Shown here: piece by piece, positions 1-6,861 of the stretch
Layout: the number at the start of each line of letters is the position of its first letter
How positions within the stretch are numbered: the stretch's first letter is position 1
NCBI GenBank assembly: GCA_002402725.1
Contig: DHGL01000011.1
Coordinates: 1 to 17,190 of the forward strand
DNA from: Anaerolineaceae bacterium UBA4799
GTDB lineage: Bacteria > Chloroflexota > Anaerolineae > Anaerolineales > Anaerolineaceae
Reading direction: 5' to 3'
Length of the DNA stretch: 17,190 nt
The notes under the pieces: model-generated
What the model saw: only the letters and a program-made list of their open reading frames with translations
What the model was told of the DNA's origin: nothing
The model's database searches: none
Program-made: the position numbers and the translations under genes

Positions 1-33
1 GGCAACTAATGAATAATCAAATGAGGATATTTC

Positions 34-49
34 CCGCAGCTTGCTGCGA
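34..49. repeat. Short GC palindrome, copy 1 (CCGCAGCTTGCTGCGA)
   Basis: The sequence CGCAGC-TT-GCTGCG forms a perfect 6-bp stem. A near-identical element lies at 137-152, giving the shared pattern CCGCAGYTTGCTGCGR. Both copies are noncoding. The copy is followed by an A-run rather than a T-run on the + strand, so it does not look like a rightward intrinsic terminator. It is probably a dispersed short intergenic palindrome; copy number in the genome cannot be judged here. Confidence 0.5.
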
Positions 50-136
50 AAAAAGAAGTAAGACAAGAAATTAGGCGAAACGTTATGACGAGCAATTTTA
101 TTATTCTAAGCAAGGAAAAAATCTAAAGAAGATACA

Positions 137-152
137 CCGCAGTTTGCTGCGG
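137..152. repeat. Short GC palindrome, copy 2 (CCGCAGTTTGCTGCGG)
   Basis: This is a perfect 6-bp stem CCGCAG/CTGCGG with a TTTG loop, related to the palindrome at 34-49. Its 3' end (GG at 151-152) runs into the Shine-Dalgarno-like GGGGAGG at 151-157. A folded hairpin could therefore partly compete with ribosome access to the small ORF that starts at 162. The regulatory effect is inference; the sequence shows only the overlap. Confidence 0.5.
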
Positions 153-161
153 GGAGGATTC

Positions 162-212
162 ATGAACCACGGTATTCTGTTGTTACATTTTTTCTATACC
201 CAGGCGGTGTGA
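162..212 (+). CDS. Putative 16-residue leader peptide upstream of the first glycosyltransferase
   Basis: A short frame encodes MNHGILLLHFFYTQAV. It starts at an ATG 4 nt after a strong Shine-Dalgarno-like GGGGAGG (151-157). Its TGA stop (210-212) directly abuts the ATG of the downstream glycosyltransferase (213-215), an arrangement typical of translational coupling. The peptide is hydrophobic in its middle and matches no family I know. The large gene has only a weak ribosome-binding site of its own (AGGCGG at 202-207), which makes coupling plausible. No attenuator-type residue run is present. It could also be a chance ORF; no function is assigned. Confidence 0.35.
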   Translation: MNHGILLLHFFYTQAV

Positions 213-2030
213 ATGAAGAGTCAAAAAGGTTTCATAGAGCATGTGCAGAGCTTTATCAAGATCATGCGCGAGGAGGGTGTGCTCCATGCCCTGGTCATGA
301 CTGTGCAATTCTACGGTGGGCGCATCGCGGCTCCAATCTTGCAAAAGATCAGGTACAGGAACTGGATTAGGCGGAATTCATTATCCGGGAAGAAACTCAT
401 CACCCAACGGATGCAGGCAGAGCAGTTACCGCAGCACCCGCTTATCAGCATCGTGGTGCCAGTATACAACCCACCGCTGCGCATTCTGACTGAAACCCTC
501 GACTCGGTTAAAAACCAGACCCATACCACCTGGGAATGCTGCCTGGCGAACGGCGACCCTGCCAACCTCGAAGTGACCGCACTGCTTGACCGGCTGGCAA
601 CAGCTGACCCGCGCTTCAAAGTGGCGCACTTGCAGGAGAACCTGGGCATTGCCGGCAATACCAACGCCGCGGTCGCCCTCGCCAGCGGGGAGTATGTGGC
701 TTTTTTGGACCACGATGACCTTATCGCACCGAACGCGCTTTTCGAGGTCGCCATCCGGCTCATTGCTGACCCAGGGATCGATGTGTTTTATTCTGATGAA
801 GATAATGTCAACGAGAAAGGCGTGCGCTCCGGCCCCTTTTTCAAGCCCTGTTTCAGCCCTGACCTGCTGCGCAGCGTTAATTATATGTGTCACTTCCTGG
901 TGGTGAAAAAGTCATTGGGCGATGCTGTGGGTTGGATCCGCAGCGGGTACGAAGGCGCGCAGGATTTTGATTTTATCCTGCGCCTTTCCGAAAGGGCGGG
1001 CAAAATTGTGCGCATCCCCAGGATGCTGTATCACTGGCGTTCCATCAAGGGTTCCACGGCAGCAGATGCCAACGCCAAACCCTACGCCGGTCCCTCCGGC
1101 ATCAGGGCAATTGAGGATCATTTACATCGCCTGGGGTTAAAGGGGAGGGCGGAAACGGTTTTCATGCCCACCTGGTACAGGGTGAATTATGACCTGCCAG
1201 CGCGGCCGCTGGTATCGATCATTATGCTGAATCATGAACACGTCGATGACCTGAGGAAGGGCGTGACCTCCATTCTGGAAAAATCGACCTATGAGCACTA
1301 CGAATTGCTCATCGTGGAGAACAATAGTAAAACTGAGGAAGTTTTCGCTATGTATGACCAATTGAAGGCACGTGATGCTCGCGTCAAGATTGTGGAGTGG
1401 AATCATCCTTTCAATTACTCGGCAGCGAATAATTGGGCTGTCAAGCAGGCGCGCGGCGAGTTGCTGCTCTTCCTCAACAATGATATCGAGGTAATCACTC
1501 CGGACTGGCTTGAACAAATGTTAATGCACGCGCTAAGACCCGGCGTGGGTACCGTGGGAGCGAAACTCATATACCCCAATGACACTATTCAACACGCCGG
1601 GGTGATTGTGGGTATCGGCGATGTAGCCGGGCATGGGCACAGAGGTTTTCACCGCAGCCTGGTGGGGCACGGCGGCCAACTAACGCAGATACACAACACC
1701 AGCGCCAACACCGCTGCCTGCTTGCTGGTGCGCACGAGCATTTTTGAACAAGTGAACGGTTTTGATGAGAATTTCATCCTGGCATTTGGTGATGTCGATC
1801 TTTGCCTGAAGATCCTTACCGCTGGTTACCTGAACGTCTGGACGCCTTTTGCAGAACTTTACCATCACGAATCAAAAACGCGTGGTTATGAGCGCTCTCC
1901 TGAACAGCTCGCCCGTTACCGCAACGAGGTGTTTTATTTCAAGCAACGCTGGGATGGTTTTATGCACCAGGGTGATCCTTATTACAACCCCAACCTTTCT
2001 ACTAAGAGTGAAAACTACCGCCTGGCGTGA
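213..2030 (+). CDS. Two-domain GT2 glycosyltransferase, RfbC-like (rhamnan/O-antigen type)
   Basis: This 605-residue protein carries two GT-A family-2 glycosyltransferase domains and probably adds two sugar residues, or one repeatedly, to a lipid-linked glycan at the inner face of the membrane. Domain 1 spans about residues 78-280, with PVYNP (83-87), DHDD (166-169, the metal-binding DXD region), SDED (194-197) and QDFD (250-253). Domain 2 spans about 333-560, with LNNDIE (421-426) and a later FGDVDLC motif. The layout resembles Myxococcus RfbC-like and rhamnosyltransferase-like proteins, and the nearby rml genes make dTDP-rhamnose a reasonable donor, but donor specificity cannot be read from sequence. 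The ATG at 213 abuts the stop of a small leader ORF. The first 70 residues are basic and partly amphipathic and could sit on the membrane. A paralogue lies at 8343-10139. Confidence 0.9.
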   Translation: MKSQKGFIEHVQSFIKIMREEGVLHALVMTVQFYGGRIAAPILQKIRYRNWIRRNSLSGKKLITQRMQAEQLPQHPLISIVVPVYNPPLRILTETLDSVKNQTHTTWECCLANGDPANLEVTALLDRLATADPRFKVAHLQENLGIAGNTNAAVALASGEYVAFLDHDDLIAPNALFEVAIRLIADPGIDVFYSDEDNVNEKGVRSGPFFKPCFSPDLLRSVNYMCHFLVVKKSLGDAVGWIRSGYEGAQDFDFILRLSERAGKIVRIPRMLYHWRSIKGSTAADANAKPYAGPSGIRAIEDHLHRLGLKGRAETVFMPTWYRVNYDLPARPLVSIIMLNHEHVDDLRKGVTSILEKSTYEHYELLIVENNSKTEEVFAMYDQLKARDARVKIVEWNHPFNYSAANNWAVKQARGELLLFLNNDIEVITPDWLEQMLMHALRPGVGTVGAKLIYPNDTIQHAGVIVGIGDVAGHGHRGFHRSLVGHGGQLTQIHNTSANTAACLLVRTSIFEQVNGFDENFILAFGDVDLCLKILTAGYLNVWTPFAELYHHESKTRGYERSPEQLARYRNEVFYFKQRWDGFMHQGDPYYNPNLSTKSENYRLA

Positions 2031-2054
2031 GCGGGAAGAGACTTTGAGATAACG

Positions 2055-2084
2055 GTCCTCCCTTTTTGTGTCCTCCCTTTTTGC
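2055..2084. repeat. 15-bp tandem direct repeat, two copies
   Basis: The unit GTCCTCCCTTTTTGT is followed immediately by a copy that differs only in its last base (2055-2069 and 2070-2084). It lies in the 185-bp gap after the first glycosyltransferase. No function is evident; it looks like a small slippage duplication in noncoding DNA. Confidence 0.6.
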
Positions 2085-2155
2085 ATGGAACAAAGGGTTA
2101 ATGAATTATAATAATCCTGGTCGCCGGAGAACCAGTCTTTATGGGTTCATCATTC

Positions 2156-2183
2156 TTGAAAACTGTTAACTGGAATATATAAG
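2156..2183 (+). promoter_or_regulatory. Candidate sigma-70 type promoter before the DUF2142-like gene
   Basis: A TTGAAA hexamer (2156-2161) is separated by 16 bp from TATAAG (2178-2183); each is one base from consensus. The predicted transcript would start near 2190 and run about 25-40 nt to the gene start. An AGACC-T6-GGTCT hairpin (2182-2197) overlaps the likely initiation region. The spacing of this gap (185 bp, against at most about 50 bp between later genes) supports a separate transcription start for genes 2-7. Confidence 0.45.
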
Positions 2184-2215
2184 ACCTTTTTTGGTCTGCG
2201 GGTTTAATATCCCTG

Positions 2216-3655
2216 ATGCGTAATGGAAAAATGACAACAAAACACAAAGGTGCAGGCGTCAAACAGTCTAATCGTTTTGGTATCGGCTTTCTGAAAAAGT
2301 TCAACTGGCTTGAACCGGCGCTTTTTGGAGCCATGCTGCTGGTCTTCATCGCCTGCGCCGGGTACTTTGCTACCCACCTGCGCCGCAGCATCATCCCGGA
2401 TGAACCCGGATATTTCTATCTTTCAACACTCTTCGCCACCAGTTGGCGGCTGCCTGAAATCACCGATTATTCATTGGCCTTGGGGCTCAGCAAGTTTGAC
2501 CGCCTGCCCTATATGTACTTCTGGCTTAACGGCCGTTACCTGAACCTGTTGTCACTTGTGCTGCCTGATGTGACGGAATGGCAGCAGCTTGTCTTTTTGC
2601 GCACTATCAATGTTATTTATGCAATCTTCACGGTGTACTTTACGCACTTGCTGGCGAAAGAATTTATTCAGAAGGTGTGGTGGAGACTGCTGGTCACCTT
2701 CCTGATGACCAGTACATTGATGTTCGTCTTCCTCTCTGGCGGGGTATCATACGATAACCTGGCAAATCTTTGCGCAGCCGCCGGTATCCTCTTCCTGGTG
2801 CGGGCTCTCAAAGGCCGAAGGATCATCACCAACAGCCTTTTATGGATTTTCGCCATCGGACTTGGCATTATGGCGAAGAAAACCATCCTGCCTTTAGCAC
2901 TGGTCACATTTATTATTTGGCTTATCTACATCATCAAGAACCGCCATCTGGTTAACCTAAAATCGGAACTCAACTGGAAATTTGCCATAATCGCCTTCTT
3001 CGTGTTGGTCATCTTTGGCGTCAATGCATCGGTTTATGGGGTCAATCTGTTGAAATACCGTGAGCCCATTCCGGATTGCACCGATCTGCTACCGCAGCAG
3101 CAATGCGACCTGAGCGTCTATGTGCGCCGGTCAAAGGAGATGGGGTTCCCTGAAGAGAAATTGACCCTCAGGGACGTGATCGAGCAACAGAAAACGAACC
3201 CAATCAATTACATAGACGAATACTGGATAACCAGGATGCTCAAGACCATCTACGGCATCATGGGGCATAAATCCTACTTCCCGCCGCTAATCGCCACTTT
3301 CTTCCATTTGCTGTACCTGTTCGTGTTCATCCTGGCGATTAAATACTGGCAAAAGCGCGAATACGCGTTCTACGCGCTGGTGGTGATTACACTCTCGTAC
3401 ATCCTCGCGATCATGATTTCCAGTTACAACGAGGAACTGATGTCTGACTTCAGGCACGTGGCGGTGCAAGGTCGCTACCTGTTCCCCGTTCTCGGGTCTT
3501 TTTATGTGCTGGTCAGCCATTTCATTTCCCAGATTACGAACAAGTGGATTAGTAAAATCACGCTCGCATACACGCTGCTGCTGTTCACCCTTGGCGGACC
3601 TGTGATGTTTCTGTTGGTTTTCGCCAGAACGAACGCTGTTGGCTGGTTCTACTAA
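2216..3655 (+). CDS. Polytopic membrane protein, DUF2142/GT-C-like (possible lipid-linked glycosyltransferase or polymerase)
   Basis: This 479-residue protein has many hydrophobic segments (roughly ten or more). The first is at about residues 34-52, followed by an extracytoplasmic loop with PDEPGYF (61-67). Acidic residues in the first outer loop are the hallmark of GT-C enzymes, which use polyprenyl-phosphate sugars outside the membrane. Near the C-terminus QGRYLFP (418-424) matches the GRY-x-P pattern I associate with DUF2142 proteins. It sits directly before two DPM1-like enzymes that could make polyprenyl-phosphate sugars for it. No Wzy is recognisable elsewhere, so a polymerase-like role is also possible. 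The start is ambiguous: ATG 2216 has no ribosome-binding site, whereas ATG 2231 (MTTKHK) has a weak GGA just upstream, so the protein may be five residues shorter. Confidence 0.7.
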   Translation: MRNGKMTTKHKGAGVKQSNRFGIGFLKKFNWLEPALFGAMLLVFIACAGYFATHLRRSIIPDEPGYFYLSTLFATSWRLPEITDYSLALGLSKFDRLPYMYFWLNGRYLNLLSLVLPDVTEWQQLVFLRTINVIYAIFTVYFTHLLAKEFIQKVWWRLLVTFLMTSTLMFVFLSGGVSYDNLANLCAAAGILFLVRALKGRRIITNSLLWIFAIGLGIMAKKTILPLALVTFIIWLIYIIKNRHLVNLKSELNWKFAIIAFFVLVIFGVNASVYGVNLLKYREPIPDCTDLLPQQQCDLSVYVRRSKEMGFPEEKLTLRDVIEQQKTNPINYIDEYWITRMLKTIYGIMGHKSYFPPLIATFFHLLYLFVFILAIKYWQKREYAFYALVVITLSYILAIMISSYNEELMSDFRHVAVQGRYLFPVLGSFYVLVSHFISQITNKWISKITLAYTLLLFTLGGPVMFLLVFARTNAVGWFY

Positions 3656-3670
3656 AACAAAGGAGTTTAA

Positions 3671-4696
3671 ATGACCAGACTGATCATACAAATTCCCTGC
3701 TTCAACGAGGAAGGAACCATCGCCAGCACGCTGGCTGACCTGCCGCGGCAAATTGAGGGCGTGGATGAGATACGCGTGTTGTTGATTGATGATGGCTCAA
3801 TTGATAACACCGCCAGGGTGGGTCTGGAAAACGGCGCGGATTACGTCATTCAACATCCTTCAAACCGCGGTCTCGCTAAAGCCTACATCACCGGTATTCA
3901 GACTTCACTGGCACTTGGCGGGGATATCATTGTCAACACGGATGCTGATAACCAGTATCCCGGGCGCTATATCCCTGACCTCATCGCACCAGTATTGAAG
4001 CGGCAGGCGGATATTGTCATCGGGGACCGCCAGGTAACCAGGAACGTGTACTTTTCACCGCTCAAACGCGCATTGGAATCCTTCGGGAGCTGGTTCATGC
4101 GCATTGTCTCCGGCACGAACGCCCCTGACGCGCCGAGCGGTTTCCGGGCTTATTCGCGCTTCGCCGCGCTGCAACTACAGGTGTTCAACCGTTATTCATA
4201 CACGCTTGAAACCCTTATCCAGGCGGGCAAGGAGCGCATGAAGCTGGCACACCTGCCGATCGTCACCAATCCTTCCACGAGACCTTCGCGCCTGCATAAA
4301 GGAATTCTTAACTTCATCTGGCGGCAGAGCGGCACCATTATCCGCTCTTACGTGCTGTATCAGCCATTAAAGACCTTTCTTATTGCCAGTGTACCATTCC
4401 TGCTCAGCTCGTTGTTCCTTATTGGCAGGTTCCTCTACTTTTACATAACCAACCAGTCCGGGGTAGGCCGGTACATCCAATCGGTCTCAATTGGTGGCAC
4501 GCTGGGTATCTTCGGTGTGATGCTGGTCACCATGGGCTTGCTCGGGGATGCCATCAGTACCAACCGGCAGATGATGGAAGAACTCCTTGTGCGCCAACGG
4601 GATGAAATTCAACTGCAAGAAGAAGATGACCTCTTCAATGGCTGCCGCCTGCTGCACCGCGACACACGAGAGGGGCGTAAAGCGAGTGGTGATTGA
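3671..4696 (+). CDS. DPM1-like GT2 glycosyltransferase with C-terminal membrane helices (copy A)
   Basis: This is a 341-residue family-2 glycosyltransferase of the dolichol-phosphate-mannose synthase type, expected to transfer a sugar from a nucleotide donor to polyprenyl phosphate. Visible motifs are PCFNEE (9-14), DDGS (40-43), the DXD region DADNQYP (91-97) and GFRAYSR (158-164). Two hydrophobic segments follow at about 240-262 and 272-295, as in membrane-tethered members, and a polar tail rich in E, D and R ends the protein. The start has a clear ribosome-binding site (AAAGGAG, 6 nt before the ATG) 15 bp after the previous stop. It is a clear paralogue of the next gene, sharing the order NEE, DDGS, DAD, GFRAY and a W-x-x-(S/T) stretch before the helices. 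Confidence 0.85.
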   Translation: MTRLIIQIPCFNEEGTIASTLADLPRQIEGVDEIRVLLIDDGSIDNTARVGLENGADYVIQHPSNRGLAKAYITGIQTSLALGGDIIVNTDADNQYPGRYIPDLIAPVLKRQADIVIGDRQVTRNVYFSPLKRALESFGSWFMRIVSGTNAPDAPSGFRAYSRFAALQLQVFNRYSYTLETLIQAGKERMKLAHLPIVTNPSTRPSRLHKGILNFIWRQSGTIIRSYVLYQPLKTFLIASVPFLLSSLFLIGRFLYFYITNQSGVGRYIQSVSIGGTLGIFGVMLVTMGLLGDAISTNRQMMEELLVRQRDEIQLQEEDDLFNGCRLLHRDTREGRKASGD

Positions 4697-4723
4697 TGGT
4701 TTTACCTGTTCAGTCCATGCTAC

Positions 4724-4730
4724 GGGGAGG
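4724..4730 (+). promoter_or_regulatory. Ribosome-binding site that fixes the start of the next gene
   Basis: GGGGAGG lies 8 nt before the ATG at 4739. A GTG in the same frame at 4730 overlaps this site and would leave no room for ribosome binding, so ATG 4739 is preferred. Confidence 0.7.
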
Positions 4731-4738
4731 TGGTTGAA

Positions 4739-5692
4739 ATGAAATTGCTCATTTACATTCCCGCATTCAATGAAGCAGAGAATATCCAGCAAGTGATCGC
4801 TGCCTTGCCCCGGCAACTGGCGGGTATAGACCAGGTTAATACCCTGGTGGTAGATGACGGCAGCACTGATCGCACAGCTGAACTGGCGCGCTCTGCAAGC
4901 GCCAGTGTGGTGGTGCATTACAAAAATCGTGGGGTGGGTGCTGCCTTCAGGTCTGCGGTGCAGTTCGCGCTTGAGCACGACGCGGACCTGCTGGTCAGTA
5001 TCGACGCGGATGGGCAATTCAACCCGCTTGAAATTTCGCTGCTGGTCGCTCCGATCCTTGCTGACCGGGCGAACATGGTCGTCGGTAACCGCTTTGAAAA
5101 AGGGAAGCCCGAGAACATGCCGGGGTTAAAATTCTGGGGCAATAAAAAGGTGACAGGTATCATCAGTTCCATCAGCGGACAAAAGTTCACAGATGTCTCC
5201 TGTGGGTTTCGGGCTTATGACCGTGAAGCGTTGCTGCGTCTGAATGTTTTTGGCGATTTTACCTATACACATGAATCCATCCTATCATTGCTCTATCAGG
5301 GGCTGCGAGTGGAAGAGGTCCCCGTCAGTGTTTATTACGATACAGCACGCAAGTCCAGGGTGGCAGGCTCGATCTCCAACTATGCCTGGCAAACCAGCAA
5401 AATCATTTTGCGGATGTTGTTGAACTACCGCCCATTGCGCGTGTTCGGCACCACCGGCGCTATATTGATAGGCATTGGTGGGTTGTTTGAGTTATTCCTT
5501 TTTATCTATTATGTAGTCGCAGGGAGTTTTACCCCCTACAAGGCGGCAGGTTTCATTGGGCTTGGGTTCATTTTATTCGGCATGCTAGTTCTGCTCATTG
5601 CCTTGATATCAGATATGCTAAACCGCCTGCGCATCAATATGGACCAACAACTTTACGAAACGAAGAAAATGCGATATGACAATCGACGCTGA
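4739..5692 (+). CDS. DPM1-like GT2 glycosyltransferase with C-terminal membrane helices (copy B)
   Basis: This 317-residue paralogue of the preceding gene is likely another polyprenyl-phosphate glycosyltransferase. It shows PAFNEAEN (8-15), DDGS (39-42), DADGQF (89-94, the metal-binding DXD region) and GFRAYDR (157-163), then two hydrophobic segments at about 228-250 and 258-285. The DADGQ form and the C-terminal helices are typical of bacterial DPM1/GtrB-like enzymes. The two tandem copies have diverged clearly, especially after the catalytic core (THESILSLLYQGL against TLETLIQAG), which suggests different sugar donors. The ATG at 4739 is chosen because of the ribosome-binding site at 4724-4730. 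The last 17 bp overlap the next gene, which indicates co-translation. Confidence 0.87.
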   Translation: MKLLIYIPAFNEAENIQQVIAALPRQLAGIDQVNTLVVDDGSTDRTAELARSASASVVVHYKNRGVGAAFRSAVQFALEHDADLLVSIDADGQFNPLEISLLVAPILADRANMVVGNRFEKGKPENMPGLKFWGNKKVTGIISSISGQKFTDVSCGFRAYDREALLRLNVFGDFTYTHESILSLLYQGLRVEEVPVSVYYDTARKSRVAGSISNYAWQTSKIILRMLLNYRPLRVFGTTGAILIGIGGLFELFLFIYYVVAGSFTPYKAAGFIGLGFILFGMLVLLIALISDMLNRLRINMDQQLYETKKMRYDNRR

Positions 5693-6812
5693 ACCTGCTG
5701 ATACCAGGAAACACCACCTGGGATTTGTTCTTTCTTACAAACTACCCAAGTACATCCGGTCTACCACATTACGCGCCGCGCTGGTGAAAAATCCCGCTCT
5801 CATACTTGATGATGCGGTGAATGAAAGCCCAAAAGCCAAACGTTATTGCCAGACCTTCAAAAAGATCATGCGCATCCGCAAGCAGCACAAAACCCGCCTG
5901 TGGCTCATCAACTTCAGAGGGCATGAAATCTACTGGCCGGTCAGATGGCTGGTGGGCAAGAGGTCCACGATAATTTTTGACCAGTTAATCTCACCCTATG
6001 ACGCCTGGATAAACGAGCGCAAAACATTCAAGGAAAAATCCCTTCTCGCCAGGTTGGTCTACCGCGTCGAAAAGGCCATCATGGCAGACGCAGACCACCT
6101 GATCACTGATTCAAGTGACCAGGCTCAGTATTACGCAGAGTTGTATCAAGTACCGGTTGAGAAGTTCACCGTCATCAGGGGTAGCGTGGATGAAAGTATG
6201 TTCTCCCCTGACGCCCCACCAAAAAAATATGATTTTGCCGAACCATTTGTGATTTTCACTTACGGTACTTTCATCCCGTTACATGGCATGGAACTGATTC
6301 TGCCGGTAGCCGAGATGTTGAAAGACCTTCCGGTACGGTTCATGATAGCCGGAGGGAAAGGGAAGAAACTGGTTGACTTTCTTGAAACGCGGGAGACACG
6401 CGGGCTGACGAACATCAGTCATGTGGCGTGGATCAATTTTACGGAATTACCTTCTTATATGCGTGGCGCCGGTCTTTGCCTGGGCGGGCCTTTTGGCGAT
6501 TCGCGCCAGGCGAAGAGGGTCATCACCGGCAAGGCTCTGCAGTTCCTTGCCTGTGAATGCCCGACGTTAATTGGCAGCACCGGAGAAACCAGGGAAATAT
6601 TCGAGGATAAGAAGAACTGCCTGATGGTGGAACTCGGCAGTCCACGGGCGATAGCCGACGCCATTCAATGGGCATTTCACCATCAAGACCAGTTGCCTGC
6701 CATTGCCAGGCAGGGCAGGCTCACTTACGAAAAGTATTACTCAATGGCGGTTTTGACTTTGAACCTGAACAAATTTATTGATTCCGTCCTGAAAGATCCT
6801 GACAAAATTTAA
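5676..6812 (+). CDS. GT4-like glycosyltransferase with altered C-terminal motif
   Basis: This 378-residue protein looks like a GT-B fold transferase of the GT4 group, cytoplasmic or peripheral at the membrane. The N-terminal half ends in the inter-domain pattern ADHLITDSSDQAQYY (139-153). The C-terminal domain starts near 188 with FTYGTFIPLHGME (194-206), and the nucleotide-sugar region is GKALQFLACECPTLIG (285-300) followed by GETREIFEDKKN (303-314). GT4 enzymes usually have an EX7E pair here; I see Gln289 at the second position and Arg281 at the first, so the usual glutamates appear replaced. Helix-rich membrane segments are absent. The ATG overlaps the previous gene by 17 bp. Donor and acceptor are unknown. 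An inactive or divergent enzyme is possible, but the frame is intact and well placed in the operon. Confidence 0.75.
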   Translation: MTIDAEPADTRKHHLGFVLSYKLPKYIRSTTLRAALVKNPALILDDAVNESPKAKRYCQTFKKIMRIRKQHKTRLWLINFRGHEIYWPVRWLVGKRSTIIFDQLISPYDAWINERKTFKEKSLLARLVYRVEKAIMADADHLITDSSDQAQYYAELYQVPVEKFTVIRGSVDESMFSPDAPPKKYDFAEPFVIFTYGTFIPLHGMELILPVAEMLKDLPVRFMIAGGKGKKLVDFLETRETRGLTNISHVAWINFTELPSYMRGAGLCLGGPFGDSRQAKRVITGKALQFLACECPTLIGSTGETREIFEDKKNCLMVELGSPRAIADAIQWAFHHQDQLPAIARQGRLTYEKYYSMAVLTLNLNKFIDSVLKDPDKI

Positions 6813-6861
6813 TGAACCCACTAGTTTTGCTCGAAGGATCCAACCTGGATAGCGGTGTGAG

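Noticed and set aside
34..54. Rightward intrinsic terminator at the first palindrome
   Set aside because: The stem is followed by A residues, not T, on the + strand, and on the - strand there is no T-run after it either.
2112..2140. Terminator hairpin CTGGT/ACCAG after the first glycosyltransferase
   Set aside because: The stem is only 5 bp with a 9-nt loop and a broken T-run; too weak to annotate.
3287..3751. Antisense frame of 154 residues
   Set aside because: It is rich in H, Q, R and E as expected from the reverse of a membrane-protein gene, with no domain and no operon context.
4730..4738. GTG start at 4730 for the second DPM1-like gene
   Set aside because: It overlaps the GGGGAGG ribosome-binding site; ATG 4739 is correctly spaced from it, and MKLLIYIPAFNE is the usual family N-terminus.
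4487..5017. Antisense frame of 176 residues across the two DPM1-like genes
   Set aside because: It lies opposite well-supported GT2 genes, has no recognisable domain and no ribosome-binding site; it is a shadow frame.
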